A stretch of DNA of 7,101 nt from Nitrososphaerales archaeon TH526 (GTDB lineage Archaea > Thermoproteota > Nitrososphaeria > Nitrososphaerales > Nitrososphaeraceae), in the NCBI GenBank assembly GCA_014523665.1, contig JAATVR010000655.1, forward strand, positions 1 through 7,101, in the 5' to 3' direction. Made by a program: the position numbers and the translations under genes. The notes beneath the pieces are model-generated. The model did not search any database and was not told the DNA's origin. It saw only the letters and a program-made list of their open reading frames with translations. Shown here piece after piece: positions 1-5,801 of this stretch; the first letter of the stretch is position 1; every line of letters begins with the position of its first letter.

Positions 1-4
1 GTTA

Positions 5-175
5 TTATTGTATTGTACGTTTCATACGTAATTTTTCCTTACCCTTTCTATTATTTGGTGACGTTCTTAGAGGGCACTTACAGCATGGACAGATATATCC
101 GTCATGAAATAGATACACTTCGCATCTACGGCAATATTTTATCCCAAGACTATAACTTCCAATACTTGAACCCAT
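5..175 (-). CDS. Small zinc-ribbon protein, hypothetical
   Basis: This is a 56-residue protein with a clear zinc-ribbon pattern. It has Cys15-x2-Cys18, then Cys29-Pro-Cys31-Cys32-x-Cys34, followed by a basic tail (LRTSPNNRKGKEKLR). Small proteins with a CxxC knuckle followed by a CPCC knuckle and an LR-rich tail are common in ammonia-oxidising archaea. They are presumed to bind one zinc and to act in nucleic-acid or protein contacts, but no function is known. The frame is open up to a TTG at 202. I prefer the ATG at 175 because a TATA-like element at 211-218 would place the transcript start near 188, downstream of that TTG. The gene stands alone at the window edge, with 274 bases to the next gene on the same strand. 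The Cys pattern makes it very likely real; the role is unknown. Confidence 0.72.
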   Translation of the reverse strand: MGSSIGSYSLGIKYCRRCEVYLFHDGYICPCCKCPLRTSPNNRKGKEKLRMKRTIQ

Positions 176-210
176 TCTTGTACATATGTTGCGACAAGGC
201 AAAATGAAAC

Positions 211-218
211 ATAATAAA
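211..218 (-). promoter_or_regulatory. Candidate TATA box for the zinc-ribbon gene
   Basis: Read on the minus strand this is TTTATTAT. It is centred about 40 bases before the ATG at 175, so transcription would start near 188 with a leader of about 13 bases. It is consistent with an archaeal TATA box, but AT-rich matches are common by chance. Confidence 0.4.
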
Positions 219-245
219 GAACAATTTGAATATCCTAAAAGTATT

Positions 246-282
246 GTAATACCTCGCTGTGAGGGGGAGTATCTCCTATTAC
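246..282. other. Compact three-way-junction inverted repeats
   Basis: All 37 bases fit one fold. The outer stem is GTAATA (246-251) with TATTAC (277-282). Arm 1 is CCTC (252-255) with GAGG (261-264) around the loop GCTGT. Arm 2 is GGAG (266-269) with CTCC (273-276) around the loop TAT. Only G265 is unpaired outside the loops. All 14 pairs are Watson-Crick, so either strand could form it as RNA, and a DNA cruciform is also possible. It lies in the 274-base gap between the zinc-ribbon gene and the Ig-like gene, about 30 bases upstream of the candidate TATA box at 211-218. It could be a terminator, a protein-binding site or an RNA element. The rest of the gap (283-449) shows only a short GGCT/AGCC hairpin at 439-449, next to the stop of the Ig-like gene. 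Confidence 0.5.
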
Positions 283-449
283 CGTTGATTATCCATTAAG
301 ATTACACAGGAACTAAAGTCTGAATTAGATGTGGTTCGTTTAACGACAAATTGGAAAATCAGCGCACATACCATTATTTTATTAGAAGTAAGAACATATC
401 AAATTAACTAGATACTGTCGAAAACAAGATCCTTGTATGGCTGTAAGCC

Positions 450-1010
450 TCATCTCTTATCGTCGTGAGGAATGCTTCTCAACCTGGCCTTGTGTTTTTG
501 CCATATAATGATGGCAAAGATAGTTGAGACAACAATGACAACTGAAAGTACTAGGATATTGCCAATCGTACCAGAGGTACCCCCTAAGCCCAGAAAGGTG
601 GACTTCACTTCAATTGGGAAGGTAAAGGAAACTTGACGACCGGTAAAATAAATATCATAGATGTCCACAACCAGACTATAAACACCAGGTTTCTCGAATT
701 TGTACTGATATGTATAATGTCCGTATGGGACAGCTATTGGTCGATTCAAACTCGACAGTACACTTCCATCATCTGCAATTGTTATATCCACCGGAATTCC
801 ACTTATGTCATCGCCGTTGATAGCGGCTATGGCCATAAGAATCTTCACAGTTGTACCTGCTTGTGGCTGTTGTGGATCGGTTTTCACACTAACGTCGTAA
901 TTTCCAATTCTTTGTTGCAAACCTCCCATCGGCATATCTGCATAAGAATAAGAAGGTGAGAATAAAAGAATCAATAGTCCAAACGCGATTCCTATCGTAC
1001 AAGTCTTCAC
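450..1010 (-). CDS. Secreted Ig-like protein with C-terminal membrane anchor
   Basis: From the GTG at 1010 this encodes 186 residues. It starts with a signal peptide: VKT, then a hydrophobic run TIGIAFGLLILLF, ending SYSYA before Asp25. An extracellular domain of about 120 residues follows, made of alternating beta-strand-like segments (YDVSVKTDPQQPQAGTTVKI, GIPVDITIADDGS, GHYTYQYKFEKPGVYSLVVDIYD). A transmembrane helix sits at about 150-169, then a basic cytoplasmic tail (KHKARLRSIPHDDKR). The strand pattern resembles the Ig-like/YtkA-type beta-sandwiches of archaeal surface proteins, but I cannot name a family. The frame stays open upstream to an ATG at 1346. Those 112 extra residues are Cys/Leu/Ser-rich, would bury the signal peptide, and look non-coding, so I chose the GTG. 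The gene is alone, with no partner. It is probably a surface protein of unknown role. Confidence 0.7.
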   Translation of the reverse strand: MKTCTIGIAFGLLILLFSPSYSYADMPMGGLQQRIGNYDVSVKTDPQQPQAGTTVKILMAIAAINGDDISGIPVDITIADDGSVLSSLNRPIAVPYGHYTYQYKFEKPGVYSLVVDIYDIYFTGRQVSFTFPIEVKSTFLGLGGTSGTIGNILVLSVVIVVSTIFAIIIWQKHKARLRSIPHDDKR

Positions 1011-1089
1011 AAGCTTCTCATAGTTAAAATGAATATGGCAATCATAATGAGGAAAATTGAGCCATGTCCAGGTATGTAAAGAAAGGCAA

Positions 1090-1380
1090 ATGGTCAAAAA
1101 ATTCTCAATAGCAGCTTTACAGTTTTCCATTAACCTTTCAATAATTGTACCCTGAACCGTATATTTTTCTTGTCCTTGGGCACGCATTCTAGATAAAGAT
1201 GCACTTAGAAAAAGAAAAATACGTCTACAGATACTTCGCAAACATTTAGTATTGATGGCTTCACATAATTCTGAAGAACCTAGGTTATTTGTTTTAAAGT
1301 ACATCCAGTATATTAAATCCTGGCATGAAAGGTCGCTTATTAACAAGGTAGCGTTCCTCTCGACTATGATACTAGTTTAA
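1090..1380 (+). pseudogene. Possible broken small gene (one in-frame stop)
   Basis: An ATG at 1090 opens a frame (MVKKFSIAALQFSINLSIIVP) that meets TGA at 1153-1155. The same frame then runs on for 74 more codons to TAA at 1378-1380. The second part is rich in charged residues (ARILDKDALRKRKIRLQILRKH, then HNSEEPRLFVLKYIQYIKSWHERSL), which looks more protein-like than the minus-strand reading of the same DNA. It may be a decayed gene of about 97 codons interrupted by one stop, or a chance open frame. I recognise no family and there is no supporting promoter, so confidence is low. Confidence 0.2.
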
Positions 1381-1507
1381 GCAGAGCAATTCTCCAATCG
1401 TTGCCAAGAAAATCAAAAATTGATAGAGGTGCGAATTCAAGCTTGCTTCTGATTGAAGCTCAATTAAAACATTTATTAGAACTTAAGTTAGGCGACCAAA
1501 TATACTC

Positions 1508-1535
1508 CAGATCTAGAATTTATTTCAGATCTAGA
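1508..1535. repeat. 10-bp direct repeat CAGATCTAGA, two copies
   Basis: CAGATCTAGA occurs at 1508-1517 and again at 1526-1535, 18 bp apart start to start. Each copy contains the palindrome AGATCT overlapping TCTAGA. They lie about 130 bases upstream of the small exported protein at 1665. They could be paired binding sites or chance. Confidence 0.4.
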
Positions 1536-1634
1536 TCATTCGTGTATTCATCGGATTTGATCAAAAAATATTCGTGCAATAAGCACCTATGAAAATGACA
1601 CTTCCTAACATCAATAACTAACTAAACTAATCCA

Positions 1635-1640
1635 ATTATA
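1635..1640 (+). promoter_or_regulatory. Candidate TATA box for the small exported protein
   Basis: ATTATA is centred about 28 bases before the ATG at 1665. This is the spacing expected for an archaeal leaderless transcript starting at or next to the start codon, and no Shine-Dalgarno sequence is present. Confidence 0.45.
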
Positions 1641-1664
1641 CCAAATCATTGCTCCAGTAGGAAT

Positions 1665-2006
1665 ATGGTCATGATATTTTCTGGCAATATGATAGCAATT
1701 ATCTTTGCTTGTGTCTTGACTGTCCAAATTGGAATCATGGTGATGCCTCTGACAAATCCAAATGCAGTCCAAGCAGAAGATAAGAGTACAAGTATTTCAT
1801 GCGACAACGTAGGATCGTGTGAGAAAACTGAATGTGTCGATGGGGTATGTAATTCCAGTCCTACTAATTCTTCAAGTATCGTCGATAGCCCGTCACCGAC
1901 GTCAAGAGCAAACGACGAGGGTCCTCAGAATGCGCGCAACATAACTAGCCCATCCTTGACAGCTCTTGACGAAAGAATGAGTCTGCGCGAAGAATTGAAG
2001 AGATAG
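1665..2006 (+). CDS. Small exported cysteine-containing protein, hypothetical
   Basis: This is a 113-residue protein with an N-terminal signal sequence. A hydrophobic core at about residues 9-29 (MIAIIFACVLTVQIGIMVMPL) leads to a likely cleavage after Ala37 (NAVQA before EDK). The mature part is about 76 residues and polar. It has four Cys (46, 52, 57, 62) spaced C-x5-C-x4-C-x4-C, which could form two disulfides or bind a metal outside the cell. A Ser/Pro/Asn-rich stretch follows, with three N-x-S/T sites (Asn63, Asn68, Asn91), then a charged end (LDERMSLREELKR). No family was recognised. The ATG at 1665 fits a TATA box about 28 bases upstream; Met9 (1689) is an alternative start. The gene converges on the GH130 gene. 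It is probably real because of the signal peptide and promoter spacing; the function is unknown. Confidence 0.6.
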   Translation: MVMIFSGNMIAIIFACVLTVQIGIMVMPLTNPNAVQAEDKSTSISCDNVGSCEKTECVDGVCNSSPTNSSSIVDSPSPTSRANDEGPQNARNITSPSLTALDERMSLREELKR

Positions 2007-2168
2007 AGAAGTTCTTCGCTACTTCCCATTCTTAATTACGAACCCACAGAGCAAATCAAAAGAGGGGAGGGAAGTAAATAAGATGTGTTGAGAGTATTCC
2101 CCAACCCTCATTGATCCAATATCCGATTATAGGACTAATCTAACTATTAATTTCAATAAGGGGTGCGA

Positions 2169-2197
2169 TGGAAAAGGTACCACCTATTCGTTTTCCA
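2169..2197. terminator. Hairpin between convergent genes
   Basis: TGGAAAA (2169-2175) pairs with TTTTCCA (2191-2197) around a 15-base loop that itself contains GGT-ACC-ACC. It sits in the 271-bp gap between the ends of two convergent genes and may mark the end of transcription or RNA 3' processing. The T-run TTTT (2191-2194) lies inside the 3' arm. The role is inferred from position only. Apart from a 20-codon ATG frame at 2168-2230, nothing else was seen in the gap. Confidence 0.3.
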
Positions 2198-2277
2198 GGT
2201 ACATGGGCCCGTAACTGCTCGGCTAATTAACAATAACAAGATTTAGTTAGTTACTTTCGTTCTAATACCCTCTGCAA

Positions 2278-3291
2278 CTAATTCCCCTCTAAGACATACT
2301 TGATAAGAGAATCAAGATTAGCAGTGGCAAGACAGCAAACCTTATCAGCTGCTCCATAGTAGAGGAATAGCTTGTCGTCTATGACGCAAGCGCCAGAAGG
2401 GAATACCACGTTATTGACATCGCCATTTGTCTCATATTCTTTCTCCGGTTCTAGGATGGGACGTATACTTCGTCCCAGCACTCGATTAGGCTCATCCAAA
2501 TCGAGGATGGCTGCTCCTGCCCTATAGATCTTAGAGTTACTTACACCGTGGTATATTACTAACCAACCTTGCTTAGTTCTAATAGGGGGAGGGCCAGCTC
2601 CGACCTTTGCAGCTTCCCAATCCTGTTCAGGTTTTAAAAGTATGGAATATTTTTGAAAACTTGTTAAGCTAGAGCTCTCTGCGAGCCATATACTTGGTTT
2701 GTCTACACCATATGACGATCCGACCCAAGAACTGGGTCTATGTAAGGAAAAATAACACTTTCCGTCTTGTTCATTTGATGAATCCAGATCTCCAGATGTT
2801 CGTGGCATCTTCGTTGAAAAATAAACGACATCTTTATCGTCATGCAATCTTGGTGTTATGATCCCCAATCGTTTAAAATCATGGTAGTCTTCTGTGGTTG
2901 CCAGTGCTGAAGAAACGGTTGGAAATTCTCTAACGTAGTCTGAAGGAACAACGTAGGTAAAATAAGTTCTGGATTCAAGTTGGAACAAACGAGGATCTTC
3001 TATGCCATATCTTTCATATTCCTCGGCCGGTTCGGTCGCCATACCGCTATTTCTCGTGAATGTATAGCCGTCGCTGCTGGAAGCGTATCCAATTCTTGAT
3101 ATGTAATTCTTGTATTCTCCAACTGCACGGTAAAGCAAATGGACCTTTTTATCATCGTAAATCGAGGCGCAGTTAAACACAGATTTTGATTCCCACCAAT
3201 TCTCTTCGTTGGGAGTCAGAATGGGATTAGCGTCGTATCTTTCAAGGATTCCGTCTGCTAAACTCACCGTGTACTCGTTGATAAAGTCCAC
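2278..3291 (-). CDS. GH130-family glycoside phosphorylase/hydrolase (PH1107-like)
   Basis: This 337-residue protein has the full length and motifs of glycoside hydrolase family 130, formerly called PH1107-related glycosidases. Members usually phosphorolyse or hydrolyse beta-mannosides. Visible landmarks are RYDANPILTP (18-27), VFNCA (38-42), LLYRAVG (52-58), GIEDPRL (96-102) with the family's catalytic Asp99, KVGAGPPPI (229-237), GWLVIYHGV (242-250) with His248 in the place of the phosphate-binding His, and YYGAAD (311-316). The five-bladed propeller repeats are implied. There is no signal peptide, so it is cytosolic. The GTG at 3291 is the most upstream start (a stop lies four codons before it), but TATA-like sequences at 3299-3313 would fit the GTG at 3267 better. 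It is divergent from the Nudix gene. The exact substrate cannot be read from the sequence; recycling of a mannose-containing glycan is an inference. Confidence 0.9.
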   Translation of the reverse strand: MDFINEYTVSLADGILERYDANPILTPNEENWWESKSVFNCASIYDDKKVHLLYRAVGEYKNYISRIGYASSSDGYTFTRNSGMATEPAEEYERYGIEDPRLFQLESRTYFTYVVPSDYVREFPTVSSALATTEDYHDFKRLGIITPRLHDDKDVVYFSTKMPRTSGDLDSSNEQDGKCYFSLHRPSSWVGSSYGVDKPSIWLAESSSLTSFQKYSILLKPEQDWEAAKVGAGPPPIRTKQGWLVIYHGVSNSKIYRAGAAILDLDEPNRVLGRSIRPILEPEKEYETNGDVNNVVFPSGACVIDDKLFLYYGAADKVCCLATANLDSLIKYVLEGN

Positions 3292-3298
3292 TTCAGTA

Positions 3299-3313
3299 AT
3301 TTATAATGTTATA
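3299..3313 (-). promoter_or_regulatory. Candidate TATA region for the GH130 gene
   Basis: Read on the minus strand this is TATAACATTATAAAT, with two overlapping TATA-like elements. The likely transcript start falls near 3276-3284. That is downstream of the GTG at 3291 and just before the GTG at 3267, so it bears on the choice of start codon. Confidence 0.4.
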
Positions 3314-3440
3314 CCACCAAAGATTGGGTAGTTTGATCTTAATATTTGTCATAGTTAGATGTTACTGTGTAGATATGCTTAACCTTTCGTCAAATGCCGA
3401 AATTAACCACTACACAACGGTCATTTAATCTATAGTAAGA

Positions 3441-3466
3441 TTGTATACTGTATTTTATCTATACAA
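3441..3466 (+). promoter_or_regulatory. Dyad flanking a TATA-like core (Nudix promoter/operator)
   Basis: TTGTATA (3441-3447) and TATACAA (3460-3466) are perfect inverted copies around a 12-base spacer. The TATA-like TATTTTATCT occupies 3451-3460. If this TATA box is used, transcription starts near 3482 and the leader to the ATG at 3527 is about 45 bases. A dimeric regulator bound here would block TBP, which suggests repression. A second inverted pair, TGTGTAG (3366-3372) with CTACACA (3410-3416), lies nearer the GH130 side. Confidence 0.4.
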
Positions 3467-3526
3467 CAGATCACAAACACGTAATAGCACAATAGAATTA
3501 GGTCACCTTGTAGCAACAGGAAAAAT

Positions 3527-4174
3527 ATGATTCCCCCATATCCATATACTAATCAGGAATTGGCGGTTGTGAGTGAACAAGATAATATCATAGGCTCTGC
3601 TTTGCCTGACGTTGTCTATTCTCGGGGTTTGATCCACAGGTTCGCATCAGTCTTCATTCTTGATGGCCAGAAACGACTTCTGCTCCAGAAACGAGCCTCT
3701 CACAAGAAAAGACACGGTGGTCTTTTTTCCGAATCAGTCAGCGCACAAGTAGAGTATAACGAAAGCTATCTTCAGGCAGCGTCTAGAAGGATTCAAGAAG
3801 AGCTGGGACTTATGAATCACTCCGACCCACTCATAGAAATATGTAAGATGTACATGGATGTGAAAGAAGAGTATGACGATAATTACGACAGCTACGCCTA
3901 CCTGGGCAACAACGATTATAGTAGTCGAACTAGTGTCAGTAATCGCTGGAAGAAGACCGCATTTGTTACAATCTACAAGTTATACTTGCATGATGATGAA
4001 ACAATAAAGCATATTTCAATAAATCCGTCTGAGATATCTAACATATATCTATTAGATTTGGACCGAGTGACAGAATTTTTTAATGCTAGCCCAGGTCTCT
4101 TCGTACCTGGATTCGGATTCACTTTAAAGGCGTTTCTTGATAACAAGGCGTCCGCGGATCAAATTCGCAGATAG
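3527..4174 (+). CDS. Nudix protein, type 1 IPP isomerase-like
   Basis: This is a 215-residue Nudix-fold protein of the isopentenyl-diphosphate isomerase type 1 (IDI-1)/YfcD-like branch. It has RGLIHRFASVFIL (33-45) with the conserved His38, LLLQKRA (51-57), and a Nudix box from Ala73 through Glu79 and Arg87-Arg88 to Glu91-Glu92-x-Gly94. The box fits A-x5-E-x7-RR-x2-EE-x-G, with Ala in place of the usual Gly. Aligned to the bacterial IDI-1 NSVCGHPQLGE region, the sequence here is ESVSAQVEYNE, so the catalytic Cys is Ser72 and a metal-binding His is Gln74. It is therefore unlikely to be a classic IDI-1, and it is better called a Nudix hydrolase of unknown substrate. Residues 108-141 form an acidic, Tyr-rich insertion (KEEYDDNYDSYAYLGNNDY). 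The ATG at 3527 is the first start, with no strong RBS. It is divergent from GH130. Confidence 0.82.
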   Translation: MIPPYPYTNQELAVVSEQDNIIGSALPDVVYSRGLIHRFASVFILDGQKRLLLQKRASHKKRHGGLFSESVSAQVEYNESYLQAASRRIQEELGLMNHSDPLIEICKMYMDVKEEYDDNYDSYAYLGNNDYSSRTSVSNRWKKTAFVTIYKLYLHDDETIKHISINPSEISNIYLLDLDRVTEFFNASPGLFVPGFGFTLKAFLDNKASADQIRR

Positions 4175-4211
4175 GAAACGCGGTATTTGTACTTATCTTA
4201 ATACTCTCCAC

Positions 4212-4241
4212 ATTCAGAATGCTCAGCTCTTTGTTCTGAAT
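4212..4241 (+). terminator. Hairpin downstream of the Nudix gene
   Basis: ATTCAGAA (4212-4219) pairs perfectly with TTCTGAAT (4234-4241) around a 14-base loop. It begins 37 bases after the Nudix stop codon, just beyond a T-rich stretch (4186-4206). It could end the Nudix transcript or be a dyad operator. It lies about 150 bases upstream of the aldehyde dehydrogenase. Confidence 0.4.
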
Positions 4242-4332
4242 CTTGTCGACACATAGTTAGTCTTTAAGCAAGGGCCAAAGCATAATATAGACCGAAATCA
4301 GAGGAGATTCCAATGTCACATGTTCACTTGCT

Positions 4333-4344
4333 AAAAAATATTAA
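4333..4344 (+). promoter_or_regulatory. Candidate TATA region for the aldehyde dehydrogenase
   Basis: AAAAAATATTAA lies about 57 bases before the ATG at 4395. A start near 4366 would give a leader of about 29 bases. A second weak match, CATATA at 4379-4384, is too close to the ATG for a normal leader. Assignment is tentative. Confidence 0.3.
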
Positions 4345-4394
4345 TTGCTACGACGAGCAGCAGCTATGTTATCGGAACATATAGCCTGATTAAA

Positions 4395-5801
4395 ATGAAA
4401 GTAAGAACCATAAATCCTGCAACGGAAGAAATTCTTAGAGAATATGATGTTCCCTCTGAAGAGCATTTGCTTCGAATGACAAAGAAGGCTGAAGAAGCAT
4501 TCAAAACAGAATGGAGATTAGTAGGGAACAATAACGGGAACAGAAGGGCCGATTACATGTATGGTTTTGCCAGCCAACTTAGGAAGGAAAAGGAAAAACT
4601 CGCTACTATAGCTACCAATGAAATGGGTAAAGCGATCAAAGAGTCAAGGTCAGAGGTAGAAAAGTGTGCTTGGGCGATAGAGTATTTTGCAGATCATGGG
4701 GATATATTTACTACAGATGAGGTTATCAATACCGATGCTAGAAAAAGTTTTGTTACTTTTGAGCCCTTGGGAGTTATTGCAAGCATCATGCCCTGGAACT
4801 TCCCATACTGGCAGGCCCTAAGATTCGCCGCTCCTTCCCTTATGGCTGGGAATACAATTGTACTAAAGCCGGCCAGTGCCACAATGCAATGCGGAATAGA
4901 AATTGAGAGAATCTTTGAAGAAGTCGGATTCCCAAAAGGAGTATTTCAGACAGCAGTAGGTGATTCCAGAGTTGCAGAATTCCTTATAGAGTCTGAGAAT
5001 ACAAACGCCGTTACATTCACAGGGAGTGTCCCTGTTGGTTCCAAAGTGGCACAAAGGGCTACTTCCCACCTAAAAAAGACAGTTCTGGAATTAGGAGGCA
5101 GTGACCCATTCATTGTTTGTGAAGATGCTGACATAGAAAAAGCTAGTACGGGGGCAGTTAAAGGCCGCTTTATCAATTGTGGACAGAGTTGCATCGCTTC
5201 AAAGCGATTCATCGTTGTCGATAAGGTTGCAAATGAGTTCGTTGAGCTGTTTGTACAAAAAACGAAAAAACTTAGGGTTGGAGATCCATTATCTGAGGAT
5301 ACGGATGTAGGGCCAATGGTGAATCATTCAGGTCTAGAAGCTATAGAGGGAATGGTCAAAAGGGCCATTAGCCAAGGAGCAGAGCTACTTGTCGGGGGCG
5401 AGAGATTGAAGAGTAAGGGATATTATTACAGTCCAACAGTATTGGGGAAAATCCACCATGATATGGAAATCGCTCAGGAAGAATCATTCGGGCCGGTCGC
5501 ACCTATACTGGTTGCTGAAGATGAGAAAGCCGCAATTAGAATTGCTAATGATTCCAAATTTGGTCTCGGTGCAAGTATATGGACACAAAACTTGGACAAG
5601 GCAGAAAAACTCTCTAGGATGGTAGAAACAGGAATCGTGACTGTTAACAACGTAGTCCTCTCTGATCCGAGAGTTCCATTCGGTGGCATCAAGAATAGTG
5701 GATTTGGAAGGGAGCTTTCAAAATATGGTATGCTTGAATTCGTAAATATAAAATCTGTGAGGTTCTACGACCAGCTTGCCAAGACTCATTACGTAGAATA
5801 G
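4395..5801 (+). CDS. NAD(P)-dependent aldehyde dehydrogenase, succinate-semialdehyde type
   Basis: This 468-residue protein is a complete member of the aldehyde dehydrogenase superfamily, which oxidises an aldehyde to a carboxylate using NAD(P)+. All key residues are present: Asn135 in MPWNFPYW, Lys158 in VLKPA for cofactor binding, the FTGS motif (208-211), the general base Glu232 in LELGG, the catalytic Cys266 in NCGQSCIAS, and EESFGP (362-367). The C-terminal GGIKNSGFGRELSKYG (430-445) with EFVNIK resembles NAD-dependent succinate-semialdehyde dehydrogenases, so oxidation of succinate semialdehyde to succinate is the favoured but unproven reaction. That aldehyde is also an intermediate of the thaumarchaeal 3-hydroxypropionate/4-hydroxybutyrate cycle. 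It has no signal peptide and is cytosolic. The start is the first ATG, with no clear RBS. An Lrp/AsnC regulator follows 401 bases downstream on the same strand and could respond to a related metabolite. Confidence 0.93.
   Translation: MKVRTINPATEEILREYDVPSEEHLLRMTKKAEEAFKTEWRLVGNNNGNRRADYMYGFASQLRKEKEKLATIATNEMGKAIKESRSEVEKCAWAIEYFADHGDIFTTDEVINTDARKSFVTFEPLGVIASIMPWNFPYWQALRFAAPSLMAGNTIVLKPASATMQCGIEIERIFEEVGFPKGVFQTAVGDSRVAEFLIESENTNAVTFTGSVPVGSKVAQRATSHLKKTVLELGGSDPFIVCEDADIEKASTGAVKGRFINCGQSCIASKRFIVVDKVANEFVELFVQKTKKLRVGDPLSEDTDVGPMVNHSGLEAIEGMVKRAISQGAELLVGGERLKSKGYYYSPTVLGKIHHDMEIAQEESFGPVAPILVAEDEKAAIRIANDSKFGLGASIWTQNLDKAEKLSRMVETGIVTVNNVVLSDPRVPFGGIKNSGFGRELSKYGMLEFVNIKSVRFYDQLAKTHYVE

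Larger units (their letters stand above)
1011..1664. other. Long stretch without a convincing gene
   Basis: This gap of about 650 bases separates two divergently oriented genes for exported proteins. It holds an open but interrupted plus-strand frame (1090-1380), a 10-bp direct repeat (1508-1535), a 63-codon TTG-started frame at 1401-1592 with no recognisable features, and the minus-strand upstream extension of the Ig-like gene's frame. No RNA gene or mobile-element end was recognised. Promoters for the two flanking genes must lie at its two ends. Confidence 0.6.

Noticed and set aside
633..959. 108-codon plus-strand frame
   Set aside because: It lies entirely opposite the Ig-like membrane protein, whose signal peptide and anchor are convincing. 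Its composition (many His, Cys, Ile) is that of an antisense reading.
1401..1592. 63-codon plus-strand frame with TTG start
   Set aside because: It has no recognisable domain, signal peptide or promoter at the right distance. Its SRSRIYFRSRSF stretch is simply the direct repeat CAGATCTAGA being translated twice.
2168..2230. 20-codon ATG frame ending in TAA
   Set aside because: It is too short to support from sequence alone and lies on a hairpin at a convergent junction. It is noted only as a detail.
3527..4174. Calling this gene idi (isopentenyl-diphosphate isomerase)
   Set aside because: The catalytic Cys and a metal-ligand His of type 1 enzymes are replaced by Ser72 and Gln74, so the symbol would imply an activity the sequence does not support.
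4694..5692. Four minus-strand frames of 62-88 codons
   Set aside because: All are antisense shadows of the aldehyde dehydrogenase, which has every catalytic motif intact.
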